From: Yoonia sp. F2084L
GTDB taxonomy: Bacteria; Pseudomonadota; Alphaproteobacteria; Rhodobacterales; Rhodobacteraceae
Assembly: GCF_023015625.1 (NCBI RefSeq)
Contig: NZ_JALKAH010000005.1
Span: forward strand, 1 to 64,000
Direction of reading: 5' to 3'
DNA length: 64,000 bases
Positions 44,601-51,797 of this stretch are shown piece by piece; positions within the stretch are counted from its first letter, which is position 1, and each line of letters starts with the position of its first letter. Both the position numbers and the translations under genes were made by a program. The notes beneath the pieces were generated by a model. It made no database searches, was not told the DNA's origin, and saw only the letters and a list, made by a program, of their open reading frames with translations.

Positions 44601-44885
44601 CTGATTGCCGAAGGCGTCCGCCAACTCGGCCTCGGCACACTCGTCGGAACGCGGACGACGGGTGCGGGTATCTGGGTCAACGACGACCGCCGTTTAGTCA
44701 ACGGGGCTGCTGTCAGAATTCCAGTTTCCGCTTCCTACTTTCCCGGACAGGAAGGGGGCGAAATGATCATCGAGGGCCGAGGCGTCCTCCCCGACATCGA
44801 GGTCAAGAATGATCCCTATCTCTTTTTCCACGGCCGGGACACGCAACTGCGCGCGGCATTGGAGCTGGCAATGGGCGAGAGGTGA
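41652..44885 (+). CDS. Exported Tricorn-like S41 protease
   Basis: The 1077-residue protein has a signal peptide ending NGVASAQE. About 650 residues of propeller repeats follow (RLTDNNVEESTPALSPDG is a TolB/Tricorn-type blade). Then come a helical core with QFRDLWRLYRDYFWDEGM, a PDZ-like module (PARVGDRIANLNGAPV) and an S41 catalytic domain. The catalytic His is probably in GELGAGHTSL. The nucleophile would be the Ser of DGDTYSDGEL at about 980, and DLRGNSGGNVDPWVL is the S41 glycine-rich block. The length matches bacterial Tricorn proteases, which degrade peptides. The signal peptide puts this one in the periplasm or outside. It follows the cytochrome gene by 33 bp. Confidence 0.88.
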   Translation: MKAMKTAATIGAVLGLLLVNGVASAQEISGPYALHPTSHADTLVVEINNRLWITEMESGEARRLTDNNVEESTPALSPDGLEVAYVADAGAHLEVFVTDIETKATERLTYEGGFSVEVEGWLNETEVLFSSIGKAGKRGPLLFAVDRDTRRVRVLPLLEASEGCQLGDDLIFVKNQPLLDNVKNYRGGYAQQIYRIPNELVDTPEFIQMPGAPSVLLTGDYDGISRDPICLGERVFFLSDRSGTFNVWSINGDGDALTQHTFGEDHDIKEISSGDGNTIVFSRIGGVFRLDPSDGVVSRISLTLPESAIPAQFPATLAALSSEEFAISNDGTLVSLVIRGNLWAVDMNTLAATCLDCASGHRVRKIRFSHDGTRIFGLNDATGEFLLTSYDVTGRTGSASIPLETSSPIQNFMLSPNGRDIIIRLVDGTLIAHDGDTAKEIAVDTRTQPEEISWSHSGRYATFVTFNDIDIGRITVYDAHCHQIAYLTSGRHEVSSPVFANDDNDILLIADMNFYSSVNDTWAPGTHWPSFDKRSLIHTVAFLPDNTAQQGNALSWQAAGLEAATDAACSTRIERTSAIPPRARPMMRELPYLPGTYSNLRVVDDILLVFAKEAKRHDWGEIHAFPVVDDGPRMGPSIPLEQTIDVVSFSTNNRAMIGLTPAGIFISTMDAEGRFTDPDYRLNAFTPEVMIDRQTEYAQQFRDLWRLYRDYFWDEGMVGVDWAAQYDNYRPYLAGVASDAAFNDLVSYMVGELGAGHTSLTRTAVDTDETRAIASLGADLIEHDYEVFISAILDGDLDITDQRSPLTELSPPARVGDRIANLNGAPVLSIGSLQRMMMGKVGELVLLDIETPEGDFYRHRIELLSAGDESWLRNKAFAARNAALVDELSNERVGYIHMESAYADDFAEFVRQYTSLHDRDALILDLRGNSGGNVDPWVLHFLQRQAWLSVQDRYDSQVLKHPRDAFTGQLIVLIDGDTYSDGELIAEGVRQLGLGTLVGTRTTGAGIWVNDDRRLVNGAAVRIPVSASYFPGQEGGEMIIEGRGVLPDIEVKNDPYLFFHGRDTQLRAALELAMGER

Positions 44886-45160
44886 CAAGTCTAGCGGAGT
44901 CTAACCGCTGGTGCCTCTTGCATAAAACCGCTGGCTTTAGGTCTTCCCATAATTTGATCTCGAAGGCGCGGAACTGGAAATTTATTAAGATTTTCCGGCC
45001 CGCGCTTCATGAACTTCCGCATATCTGAAGACACGCGTTGGCAACTTGCTTGCGCCACGGTCGGCACCGATTCATTCCGCACCCACAGTTTGACAGATGA
45101 CCTGAAGCACCCCGCCAAGATGACGGACGGTGTACGGTCAAGTGATCCTGACCTTCGGTA

Positions 45161-45508
45161 TCAGTTAAGCGTCCACGTATAAGAACCGTCAGTATAGCTA
45201 CCCCCACCAACACTCGTCACCGGCCCACAATCAAGTGCTGGCTCCTTGGTATAGCGCACGCAAATATCATCGCCACGGACCGACCATTCGCCGGTGTCAG
45301 TGCCATAGATCGCATCATCGTAGGATGTGGTGCCATCCGCATTGTAGCATTGGGTACCATTTGTAGGACCGGTGTAAGTTAAGCATTTGCCGGCATGGCT
45401 GTCGATGAACTGTTGACCGGTCAGTTGCTGAGCCGTAGCCGGGGTGGCAAGCAAGGTGAAGCCAAGTGCGGTCACAGGCATGATTAGCTTCAGGTGGGAC
45501 ATTGCCAT
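45161..45508 (-). CDS. Small secreted Cys-containing protein of unknown function
   Basis: The 115-residue protein has a ribosome site (AAGGAG) before the ATG and a signal peptide ending TPATAQQ. The mature part, about 88 residues, contains four Cys (KCLTYTG, TQCYNAD, DICVRYT, LDCGPV) that could form two disulfides, plus Gly/Thr/Tyr-rich strands and a WTLN end. I do not recognise a function. It may be a small beta-barrel of the kind common in periplasmic proteins of this group. It is on the minus strand 74 bp beyond the TorF-like porin gene, possibly co-transcribed. The 275 bp between its stop and the protease gene hold nothing clear. Confidence 0.65.
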   Translation of the reverse strand: MAMSHLKLIMPVTALGFTLLATPATAQQLTGQQFIDSHAGKCLTYTGPTNGTQCYNADGTTSYDDAIYGTDTGEWSVRGDDICVRYTKEPALDCGPVTSVGGGSYTDGSYTWTLN

Positions 45509-45582
45509 AGTGGTGTCTCCTTATCATGGGGTTAGGCGAAAGACGGCGCGGGCTGATCCAGACAGCACCGCACCAAACTGCT

Positions 45583-46278
45583 TTAGAAATCGAAAGAAAT
45601 CGTTGTGACAATCAGACCATCGGCCCCTTCGATGAAGTCGCCGGTTTCATCTGAATCGTGATAGGTCAGATCAAGGGTGATGGTATCAGTCAGGCTATAG
45701 CTGCCGCCGATCGACCAATAGTTCCACTCATCCGCGCCAGAGATATCCGACATGACAGACCCGTAAGAGGCCGCCAGCGCAAGACCCGGCAGATCGGTAA
45801 AGTAGTCCACATCCAAAGACAGATCGGTCGTTTCAAACTCGGGCGCATAGCCCACATTGCCGGTAACATAGAGCTGCAAATTCACCGCATAGCCTGCGCT
45901 GACCAGATACTCTTCGTAAGAAATCGTATCGTCTGGCGGTGGGAACGTGCTGTCCTGGAACGTGTAATACGCAACTGAGACATCATAATAGAAAGCCTCG
46001 ATCTCTCCGCGATAGCCGATATAGTAATCAACCTCACTGTCGGCAAACAACAGGTTCTCATCGCCGTTTGACGCCCAGACCCCCGCATAAAGGCCACCAT
46101 AGCTAAGTTCGACATAGGGCTGCACCGCTGGTCCATCCGAGAATTTCAAGCCTTGCGAAACGTATTCGGAAGTCACTGCAAAGCCGGCACTGATGCTAAA
46201 CTCTTCGGCGGTGGCGACTGTGGGCCCCGCAATTGCAAATACTGCAGCCGCAGTGGTTGTCGCATAAAGTGATCGCAT
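45583..46278 (-). CDS. TorF-family putative porin
   Basis: The 231-residue protein has a signal peptide ending TVATAEEF. The signature FAVTSEYVSQGLKFSDGPAVQ at about 33-53 is shared by the TorF (gcw_chp) outer-membrane family. Alternating Tyr-rich strands follow, and it ends with the beta-barrel C-terminal Phe (TTISFDF). The ATG has a GAGGA ribosome site. It would form a small outer-membrane channel; the substrate is unknown. Its promoter region abuts the end of the amine operon. Confidence 0.85.
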   Translation of the reverse strand: MRSLYATTTAAAVFAIAGPTVATAEEFSISAGFAVTSEYVSQGLKFSDGPAVQPYVELSYGGLYAGVWASNGDENLLFADSEVDYYIGYRGEIEAFYYDVSVAYYTFQDSTFPPPDDTISYEEYLVSAGYAVNLQLYVTGNVGYAPEFETTDLSLDVDYFTDLPGLALAASYGSVMSDISGADEWNYWSIGGSYSLTDTITLDLTYHDSDETGDFIEGADGLIVTTISFDF

Positions 46279-46336
46279 GTTAAGTCCTCATTTCGTTGGT
46301 TTGTGTTGCTTGTCAAAAAGTCCATGACCTAACGAC

Positions 46337-46362
46337 GGCGTGTCGGCTGCAACCGGCACGCC
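46337..46362 (-). terminator. Candidate terminator of the amine-catabolic operon
   Basis: A 10-bp stem GGCGTGTCGG / CCGGCACGCC with one G-T-type mismatch and a 6-nt loop lies 20 bp past the puuC-like stop on the minus strand. A short T run (CTTTTTG) follows about 20 bp later. It separates the operon from the porin gene transcribed in the same direction. Confidence 0.42.
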
Positions 46363-46381
46363 ACCGCTTCCTTCCCCCGGA

Positions 46382-47857
46382 TCAGGCGGTCAAATCGATC
46401 CAGATCGTTTTCAGCTCGGTGTATTGCGCGTGGGCGTGAATGCCATTGTCGCGTCCACCAAAGCCAGATGCTTTGAAACCCCCAAAGGGCGTTGAAATCT
46501 CACCTTCGGAATAGGCGTTCACACCCACCGTTCCCGCTTTCAGCTTGCGGGCGTAGCGGTGCGCCTTGCTGATGTCCGAGGTGTAAAGCGTCGCAGCCAG
46601 CCCGTATTCGGTGGCATTGGCCAATGCGATCGCGTCTTCATCCGTTTCAGCGCGGGTGACACCAACGACAGGGCCGAAAATCTCCTTTTGAAAGATATCC
46701 ATGTCGGCGGTCACGTCGGCAAAGATCGTGGGTTGGAACATCAACCCTCCGGCTCCATCGCCACCAGCCACAAGGCGCGCGCCCTGCGCTTTGCCGGTTT
46801 CCACAAGGCCCGCGACTTTCTTGTAATGCATCTCGCTCACTAGCGGTCCATTGCGCGTTTCAGGGTCCAGCTGATCGCCTAGTTTCCAATCCGCGATCTT
46901 TTTTTCCATCGCGGCGATCAGGTCATCATACACATCCTTATGGGCAATGATCCGGCTGTTGGCAGTGCAGTTTTCACCCATGTTCCAGAAAATCGCATTG
47001 GCCTGAATGTCGGCGATGCGGTCAATGTCCTTAGCGTCGCTAAGCACAACTGCCGCTGACTTCCCGCCCATCTCTAAACAGACCTCTTTCATGTTGCTTT
47101 GGGCCGCGTACTCCAAAAACCGGCGGCCTGTTGCGGTCGATCCTGTAAAGGTCAGCGCGTCCACATCCATGTGACGCCCCAAAGGTTCACCCACATCGGG
47201 GCCCATGCCCGTCACCACATTCAACACGCCGGGCGGAACACCTGCCTCAACCGCCAATTCCGCAAGGCGCAGCGATGTCAGGCTGGTGTACTCGGCGGGT
47301 TTCACCACAACTGAATTGCCGGTCGCCAGCGCTGGCCCGATCTTCCAAGCCATCATCATCAGCGGGAAATTCCAGGGCAGTACAGCCGCCACAACGCCCA
47401 CAGGTTCGCGCACGATCAACGCCACAGCATCAGGGGCGGAAGGGGCGATCTGGTCATAAAGCTTATCCTGCGCCTCGCCATGCCAGCGGATGCAGTTGGC
47501 GGTCTCTGGCACGTCGATCTCTAAGCAATCGGTCACGGGCTTGCCCGCATCCAGCGCCTCCATCACGGCCAATTCTTCAACATTCTCCATGATCAGATCA
47601 GCCAGCCTACCCAACACCACCTTACGCTCGCTTGGGTGCAGATCGGACCAGACCCCGCTTTCAAATGCTGCCTTGGATGAGGCGACGGCAGCATCCACAT
47701 CAGCGCTGTCACAGGCAGGCAAGCTGGCAATGACGTCGCCATTGTAGGGGTTCTTCGTTTTAAACGTCTTGCCGCTGGCAGCAGGCAGATACCCGCCATC
47801 AATAAAGATACCAGTCGGCAGTTTCAGTCGGGCAGCGATGGAGGTGTAAGCATTCAT
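46382..47857 (-). CDS. puuC: Aldehyde dehydrogenase (PuuC-like)
   Basis: The 491-residue NAD(P)-dependent aldehyde dehydrogenase has PWNFPLMMMAWKIGPALATG near 161-180, the general base Glu262 in LEMGGKSA and the catalytic Cys297 in MGENCTANS. The best family fit is the gamma-glutamyl-gamma-aminobutyraldehyde/betaine aldehyde group. As the last gene of the minus-strand amine operon, 24 bp after the puuB-like gene, it would oxidise the amino-aldehyde released by the oxidases upstream. No PuuA glutamyl-ligase is in the window, so a glutamylated substrate is not assured. Confidence 0.85.
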   Translation of the reverse strand: MNAYTSIAARLKLPTGIFIDGGYLPAASGKTFKTKNPYNGDVIASLPACDSADVDAAVASSKAAFESGVWSDLHPSERKVVLGRLADLIMENVEELAVMEALDAGKPVTDCLEIDVPETANCIRWHGEAQDKLYDQIAPSAPDAVALIVREPVGVVAAVLPWNFPLMMMAWKIGPALATGNSVVVKPAEYTSLTSLRLAELAVEAGVPPGVLNVVTGMGPDVGEPLGRHMDVDALTFTGSTATGRRFLEYAAQSNMKEVCLEMGGKSAAVVLSDAKDIDRIADIQANAIFWNMGENCTANSRIIAHKDVYDDLIAAMEKKIADWKLGDQLDPETRNGPLVSEMHYKKVAGLVETGKAQGARLVAGGDGAGGLMFQPTIFADVTADMDIFQKEIFGPVVGVTRAETDEDAIALANATEYGLAATLYTSDISKAHRYARKLKAGTVGVNAYSEGEISTPFGGFKASGFGGRDNGIHAHAQYTELKTIWIDLTA

Positions 47858-47881
47858 AACAAAGTCTCCTTGATTGCGGCG

Positions 47882-49180
47882 TCACAGCCCCACACGGTCC
47901 AGCAAGCGCAGTGCGGCAACGGTGGGGCCGAGCCCCAGATTGCGAAATTGGTGAAACGGGATTGGGCGCACCTTGGTGACAGGGAAATCCAGCGCATCAT
48001 CAGGGACGCCACTGGCCCAATCCGCCAGCACCTTGCCCATCACAGTCGCCATCCCGACGCCGCGCCCGTTATAGCCCAGCCCCGCCATCACGCCGGATGC
48101 CAGCAAATGCAGTCCCGGCAAATGATCACGGGTCAGCGCAACATCGCCGCCCCAGGCATGGGTCCATTCTACACCCTTTAGCAGCGGATAAAGCTGTTCA
48201 GCCTTCGCGCGTAACGCGGCCTGCCGCGCCCGCACACTGGCATCACGCGTGGCACCACGACCGCCAATGATAAAGCGCCCGGCAGCATCCTTGCGGAAAT
48301 AAATCAGCACACGGCGCGAGTCCGACACCGCGTGTCCCTCGGGCAGGATGGATTGTGCGATATTATCACTCAGCGGGGCCGTCGCCACCTGCACAGAGGT
48401 CACAGGCATCACAGACTTGCCCAGTGGTTTGCCCAGATCACCGGTATAGGCGTTGGTACACACCAACACCTTGGGTGCCGTCACCGATCCACCAGCGGTC
48501 TTCACCGTCACCAGACCGTCCTTGGCCGTGTATCCCATCACCCGACTGTCACCAAAAATCTGCGCACCATGCCGTTCCGCCGCATCCGCCAGCCCGAGCG
48601 CATAATTCAACGGGTGCAAGTTTCCGCCCCGCCGGTCAATCGTGCCACCCAGATAGTCATTCACGCCCAGCAGCCGGGTCAGTTCATCCCGAGACAACGG
48701 TTCAACCACAGCCCCACGCGCGCGCCATTGATCCGCAAGGCTTTCCAACTCATCCAGCGCCTTGCGGGTATGCGCGGCCCTGATCCAGCCGACCCTGTTG
48801 GCGTCGCAATCAATCCCATGCTGCGCAATCAAGCCGAACACCAGATCACCGCCACCACCAGACACATCCGTCATCCTGCGGCCTATCTCTGGCCCAAACT
48901 GCGCCTCCAGCGCATCCGGCCCGTCCTGCAGCCCCGGATTGACCTGCCCACCATTGCGGCCTGATGCACCCCACCCGGGCGTTTCCGCCTCCAACACAGT
49001 AATCCGCGCGCCAGTCTGCGCCAAATGCAGCGCAGCGGACAGCCCGGTAAAGCCCGCACCAATGATCACGCAATCCGACGTCACATCATCCGCAAGGGCG
49101 GGACGGTCCGGTGCATCATTCGCCGTCGCAGCCCAAAGGCTGTGCGACAAGACGCTACGTTCATTGGCGATCACACCCAT
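47882..49180 (-). CDS. puuB: FAD-dependent amine oxidase (PuuB-like, DAO family)
   Basis: The 432-residue protein has a Rossmann FAD motif CVIIGAGFTGLSAALHLAQ near 33-51, then GWGASGRNGGQVNPG near 69-83. This layout, with an N-terminal LWAATAND segment, is typical of gamma-glutamylputrescine oxidase and related DAO-type oxidases. It would oxidise an amine to an aldehyde with release of amine or ammonia. It lies 3 bp after the ferritin-tailed flavoprotein gene and immediately before the aldehyde dehydrogenase, its natural partner. Confidence 0.85.
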   Translation of the reverse strand: MGVIANERSVLSHSLWAATANDAPDRPALADDVTSDCVIIGAGFTGLSAALHLAQTGARITVLEAETPGWGASGRNGGQVNPGLQDGPDALEAQFGPEIGRRMTDVSGGGGDLVFGLIAQHGIDCDANRVGWIRAAHTRKALDELESLADQWRARGAVVEPLSRDELTRLLGVNDYLGGTIDRRGGNLHPLNYALGLADAAERHGAQIFGDSRVMGYTAKDGLVTVKTAGGSVTAPKVLVCTNAYTGDLGKPLGKSVMPVTSVQVATAPLSDNIAQSILPEGHAVSDSRRVLIYFRKDAAGRFIIGGRGATRDASVRARQAALRAKAEQLYPLLKGVEWTHAWGGDVALTRDHLPGLHLLASGVMAGLGYNGRGVGMATVMGKVLADWASGVPDDALDFPVTKVRPIPFHQFRNLGLGPTVAALRLLDRVGL

Positions 49181-49183
49181 AGG

Positions 49184-51772
49184 TCAGGCCACCTTCGCTG
49201 TGGCAACTGGCCCGGCAAGAAACGCATCCAACGGTGCACTACTCTGCGGATCACCCGCCGCCTCTAGCGCCAAGAACTCAATCGCAACAACCTCATGCTC
49301 GGTCATGCGCTTCAAAATGGCGCGGTCCTGCGGCGGGGCCATGGCCTCAAGCGCCTTAAAATCATCAATGTACTGCGGAAAGTCAGCACGCATTTGGTCA
49401 AGCAACGCATCCCACTCTTGCGGACCACTCTGCGCAGCCTTGCGCCCCTTTTCCTGCAACGCTGAGCTAGCTTTCGGGGCCAACCCATAGGCATCAATCA
49501 AAGGGCGCACAATCTGCGCGGTATGCCCTTCCACCTCGGCCAAGCGCAGCATCTTATTGCGGCGCGCACCCTCAAACAGGTCCGCCAAAGCGCGATACCA
49601 CGCCTCGCCTGACACCTCTTCTTCGTAGTACTCCTGCAAGGTCAGCAAATACCGGGCATCCACAGTTTGCCGCGCGGGCGACGTTGCCAAAACCGGGGGT
49701 GCCGCTTCCGGCAAAACGGCCCCGACATCCGGGCGATCGTATTTCATCGGATCGTCAATATCGACGGCCTCATCCACCTCGGTGGCATAGCGATGGCCCG
49801 CGTAAGTGGCCGCTGCGATAATCGCTGGAGCTTCGGCATCGCCGATCAGTTTGAGGTTAAAAGGCAGCTTGCTGGCGTCACCGTCCACGGTGGCCAAAAT
49901 CTCATGGTATAGCCCCGCGTTCTGCGTGCGCTGCGTCACCATCACCACGGCCTCAGCCGCCAGTTTTTGCTCTGCACCCGTATATTCACAGGCCAAAGTC
50001 ACCTCTGCCCCATCAAACCGGGTCAAGGCATGGGCCGTCACGATCTTAACCCCCATTTTCATCAAATGCGTGCGAATGCGCCAGCGTTCTGATGTCATCT
50101 CGGCCCAGGCCGATACATTGTCGCTTTCGGTGACGTAAGTGACAGGGTGGCCCGCATTGATCACCGCCTCGGCAATCACCCCGGCCATGTAGTAGTTATC
50201 ACCGTCAAACACGACGGTCGGACCATTGGGCAGCTTGCCATCCATGATGTCATCGGGGGTAAATACGCCCGCACCGTCAGTGGTCACAGGCACGTAAGCC
50301 TTGCCATCAAAGCGCGTCCGGTTCCAAACAGCCCCCGTTGCAATTGCTACATGGTCAGCCTCGGTCGCAAAGACATCCTCTGCGGTCAGGCGGCTTTCAC
50401 GGAAAACCTCGACATTGAGCATCTTTAAAAGCTGCTGTTCGCGATAGTCGCGCACGCGGATGTATTCACTCATCCCCGGCAAGGCAGCTTCGCGGGTCAC
50501 ACGACCGCCCAACTCGCGGGTCGCCTCGGCCAGCATCACGTTATAGCCACGCAGGCCCAGCACGCGCGATGCTTCCAGCCCGGCAGGACCAGCGCCAACG
50601 ATCAGGACACTGGCATCAGATCTCGCAGGGGCGGCTTTTTCCGGGTGCCAGCCCTTGCGCCATTCCTCACCCATCGTCGGGTTCTGGGTGCAGCGGATCG
50701 GCGTACCGGTGCTGTCACCCGAATAGCAAATGTTGCAGCCGATACATTCGCGGATATCCTCAAACCGGCCTTCTTCCACCTTATTGGGCAGAAACGGATC
50801 AGCAATGGAAGGGCGCGCCGCGCCAATCAGATCGGTGATGCCGCGCTTGATCTGACTGACCATCGTATCGGGAGACGTAAAGCGGCCCACCGTCACAACC
50901 GGCTTTGCGGTGACCGATTTCACCCACTCCATATAAGGTTCCAACGCGCCTTCTTTGGTAAAGCGCGATACCCCCATCTCAAGGCTATAGTCGGCGATAT
51001 TGATGTCCCAAAGGTCCGGCAAATCCGCCAGCATCTCAAACATCTCGCGGCGCTCGCCGTATTCGGGCTGACCATCCGCGCCAATGGTCTCATCCGACTT
51101 GAACCGCACGGCGACGGCACAGCGATCGCCCACGGCCTCTTTCGTTTCCTCGATCAATTCGCGGGTCAGGCGGATGCGGTTTTCCAAACTGCCGCCATAT
51201 TCATCGCTGCGGGTGTTGATGGTCGGGTCCAGAAAATTTGCCAGCATGTAACCATGGGTGGCGTAGACATAGACGACATCAAACCCGGCGTCCCGCGCCC
51301 GCAGGGCCGCCTTTTTATGCCAGCGCCGCAGGTTATTGATGTCAGTCTTATCCATCGCCTTGGTCTGAAACGGCTGGCCCGCCAGATTGGGCATCGACGT
51401 GACATCCATCGACGGCAAGCGGGTGTAAAGGTTGGCGGACCGCGCACCTGAATACCAAAGCTCTGCTCCTGCCAGCGCCCCATGCTCATGCACCATATCG
51501 GTCATCAGTGAGTGGGCGCGAATATCACTGTCATCCCACAAAGACGCCGACACATGCGGCAGGTCATCAGACGACGGATGGATCGAATTGTACTCGGTAC
51601 AAATCACACCCCAACCGCCTTCGGCCTTCATCCTGCGCATATGGGCCAGCGTATTTGGACGCAGATAGCCCATGCCAGTACAGTGGGGCACCTGATAAAA
51701 GCGGTTCTTGGTCGTCACCGGACCGATTTTCAGAGGTTCAAACAGGATGTCATATCGTGGGTCGCGGGACAT
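49184..51772 (-). CDS. Trimethylamine dehydrogenase-like flavoprotein with ferritin-like C-terminal extension
   Basis: The 862-residue protein starts at the ATG at 51772 (MSRDPRYDIL); an open extension to 51970 lies over the upstream gene. The N-terminal TIM barrel keeps the trimethylamine-dehydrogenase features: Cys31 in FYQVPHCTGMG for covalent FMN, Tyr170/His173 in VYVYATHGY, and a 4Fe-4S set at Cys343, 346, 349 and 361. A second domain with IVGAGPAGLEASRV near 390-405 is the ADP-binding region. Residues about 690-850 are extra: helices with EYYEEEVSGEAWYRALADL, LAEVEGHT and MTEHEVVAIEFLALE look like a ferritin-like bundle with Glu/His ligands. Oxidative N-demethylation or deamination is inferred; the role of the tail is unknown. 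Confidence 0.8.
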   Translation of the reverse strand: MSRDPRYDILFEPLKIGPVTTKNRFYQVPHCTGMGYLRPNTLAHMRRMKAEGGWGVICTEYNSIHPSSDDLPHVSASLWDDSDIRAHSLMTDMVHEHGALAGAELWYSGARSANLYTRLPSMDVTSMPNLAGQPFQTKAMDKTDINNLRRWHKKAALRARDAGFDVVYVYATHGYMLANFLDPTINTRSDEYGGSLENRIRLTRELIEETKEAVGDRCAVAVRFKSDETIGADGQPEYGERREMFEMLADLPDLWDINIADYSLEMGVSRFTKEGALEPYMEWVKSVTAKPVVTVGRFTSPDTMVSQIKRGITDLIGAARPSIADPFLPNKVEEGRFEDIRECIGCNICYSGDSTGTPIRCTQNPTMGEEWRKGWHPEKAAPARSDASVLIVGAGPAGLEASRVLGLRGYNVMLAEATRELGGRVTREAALPGMSEYIRVRDYREQQLLKMLNVEVFRESRLTAEDVFATEADHVAIATGAVWNRTRFDGKAYVPVTTDGAGVFTPDDIMDGKLPNGPTVVFDGDNYYMAGVIAEAVINAGHPVTYVTESDNVSAWAEMTSERWRIRTHLMKMGVKIVTAHALTRFDGAEVTLACEYTGAEQKLAAEAVVMVTQRTQNAGLYHEILATVDGDASKLPFNLKLIGDAEAPAIIAAATYAGHRYATEVDEAVDIDDPMKYDRPDVGAVLPEAAPPVLATSPARQTVDARYLLTLQEYYEEEVSGEAWYRALADLFEGARRNKMLRLAEVEGHTAQIVRPLIDAYGLAPKASSALQEKGRKAAQSGPQEWDALLDQMRADFPQYIDDFKALEAMAPPQDRAILKRMTEHEVVAIEFLALEAAGDPQSSAPLDAFLAGPVATAKVA

Positions 51773-51797
51773 GGCGCACGCTGCCTTTTCTGTCAGA

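Noticed and set aside
44891..45118. Minus-strand frame ending GFMQEAPAVRLR near the Tricorn-like gene, and a 5-bp hairpin at 44893-44909
   Set aside because: Too short and without motif or start signal; the hairpin is too weak to call a terminator.
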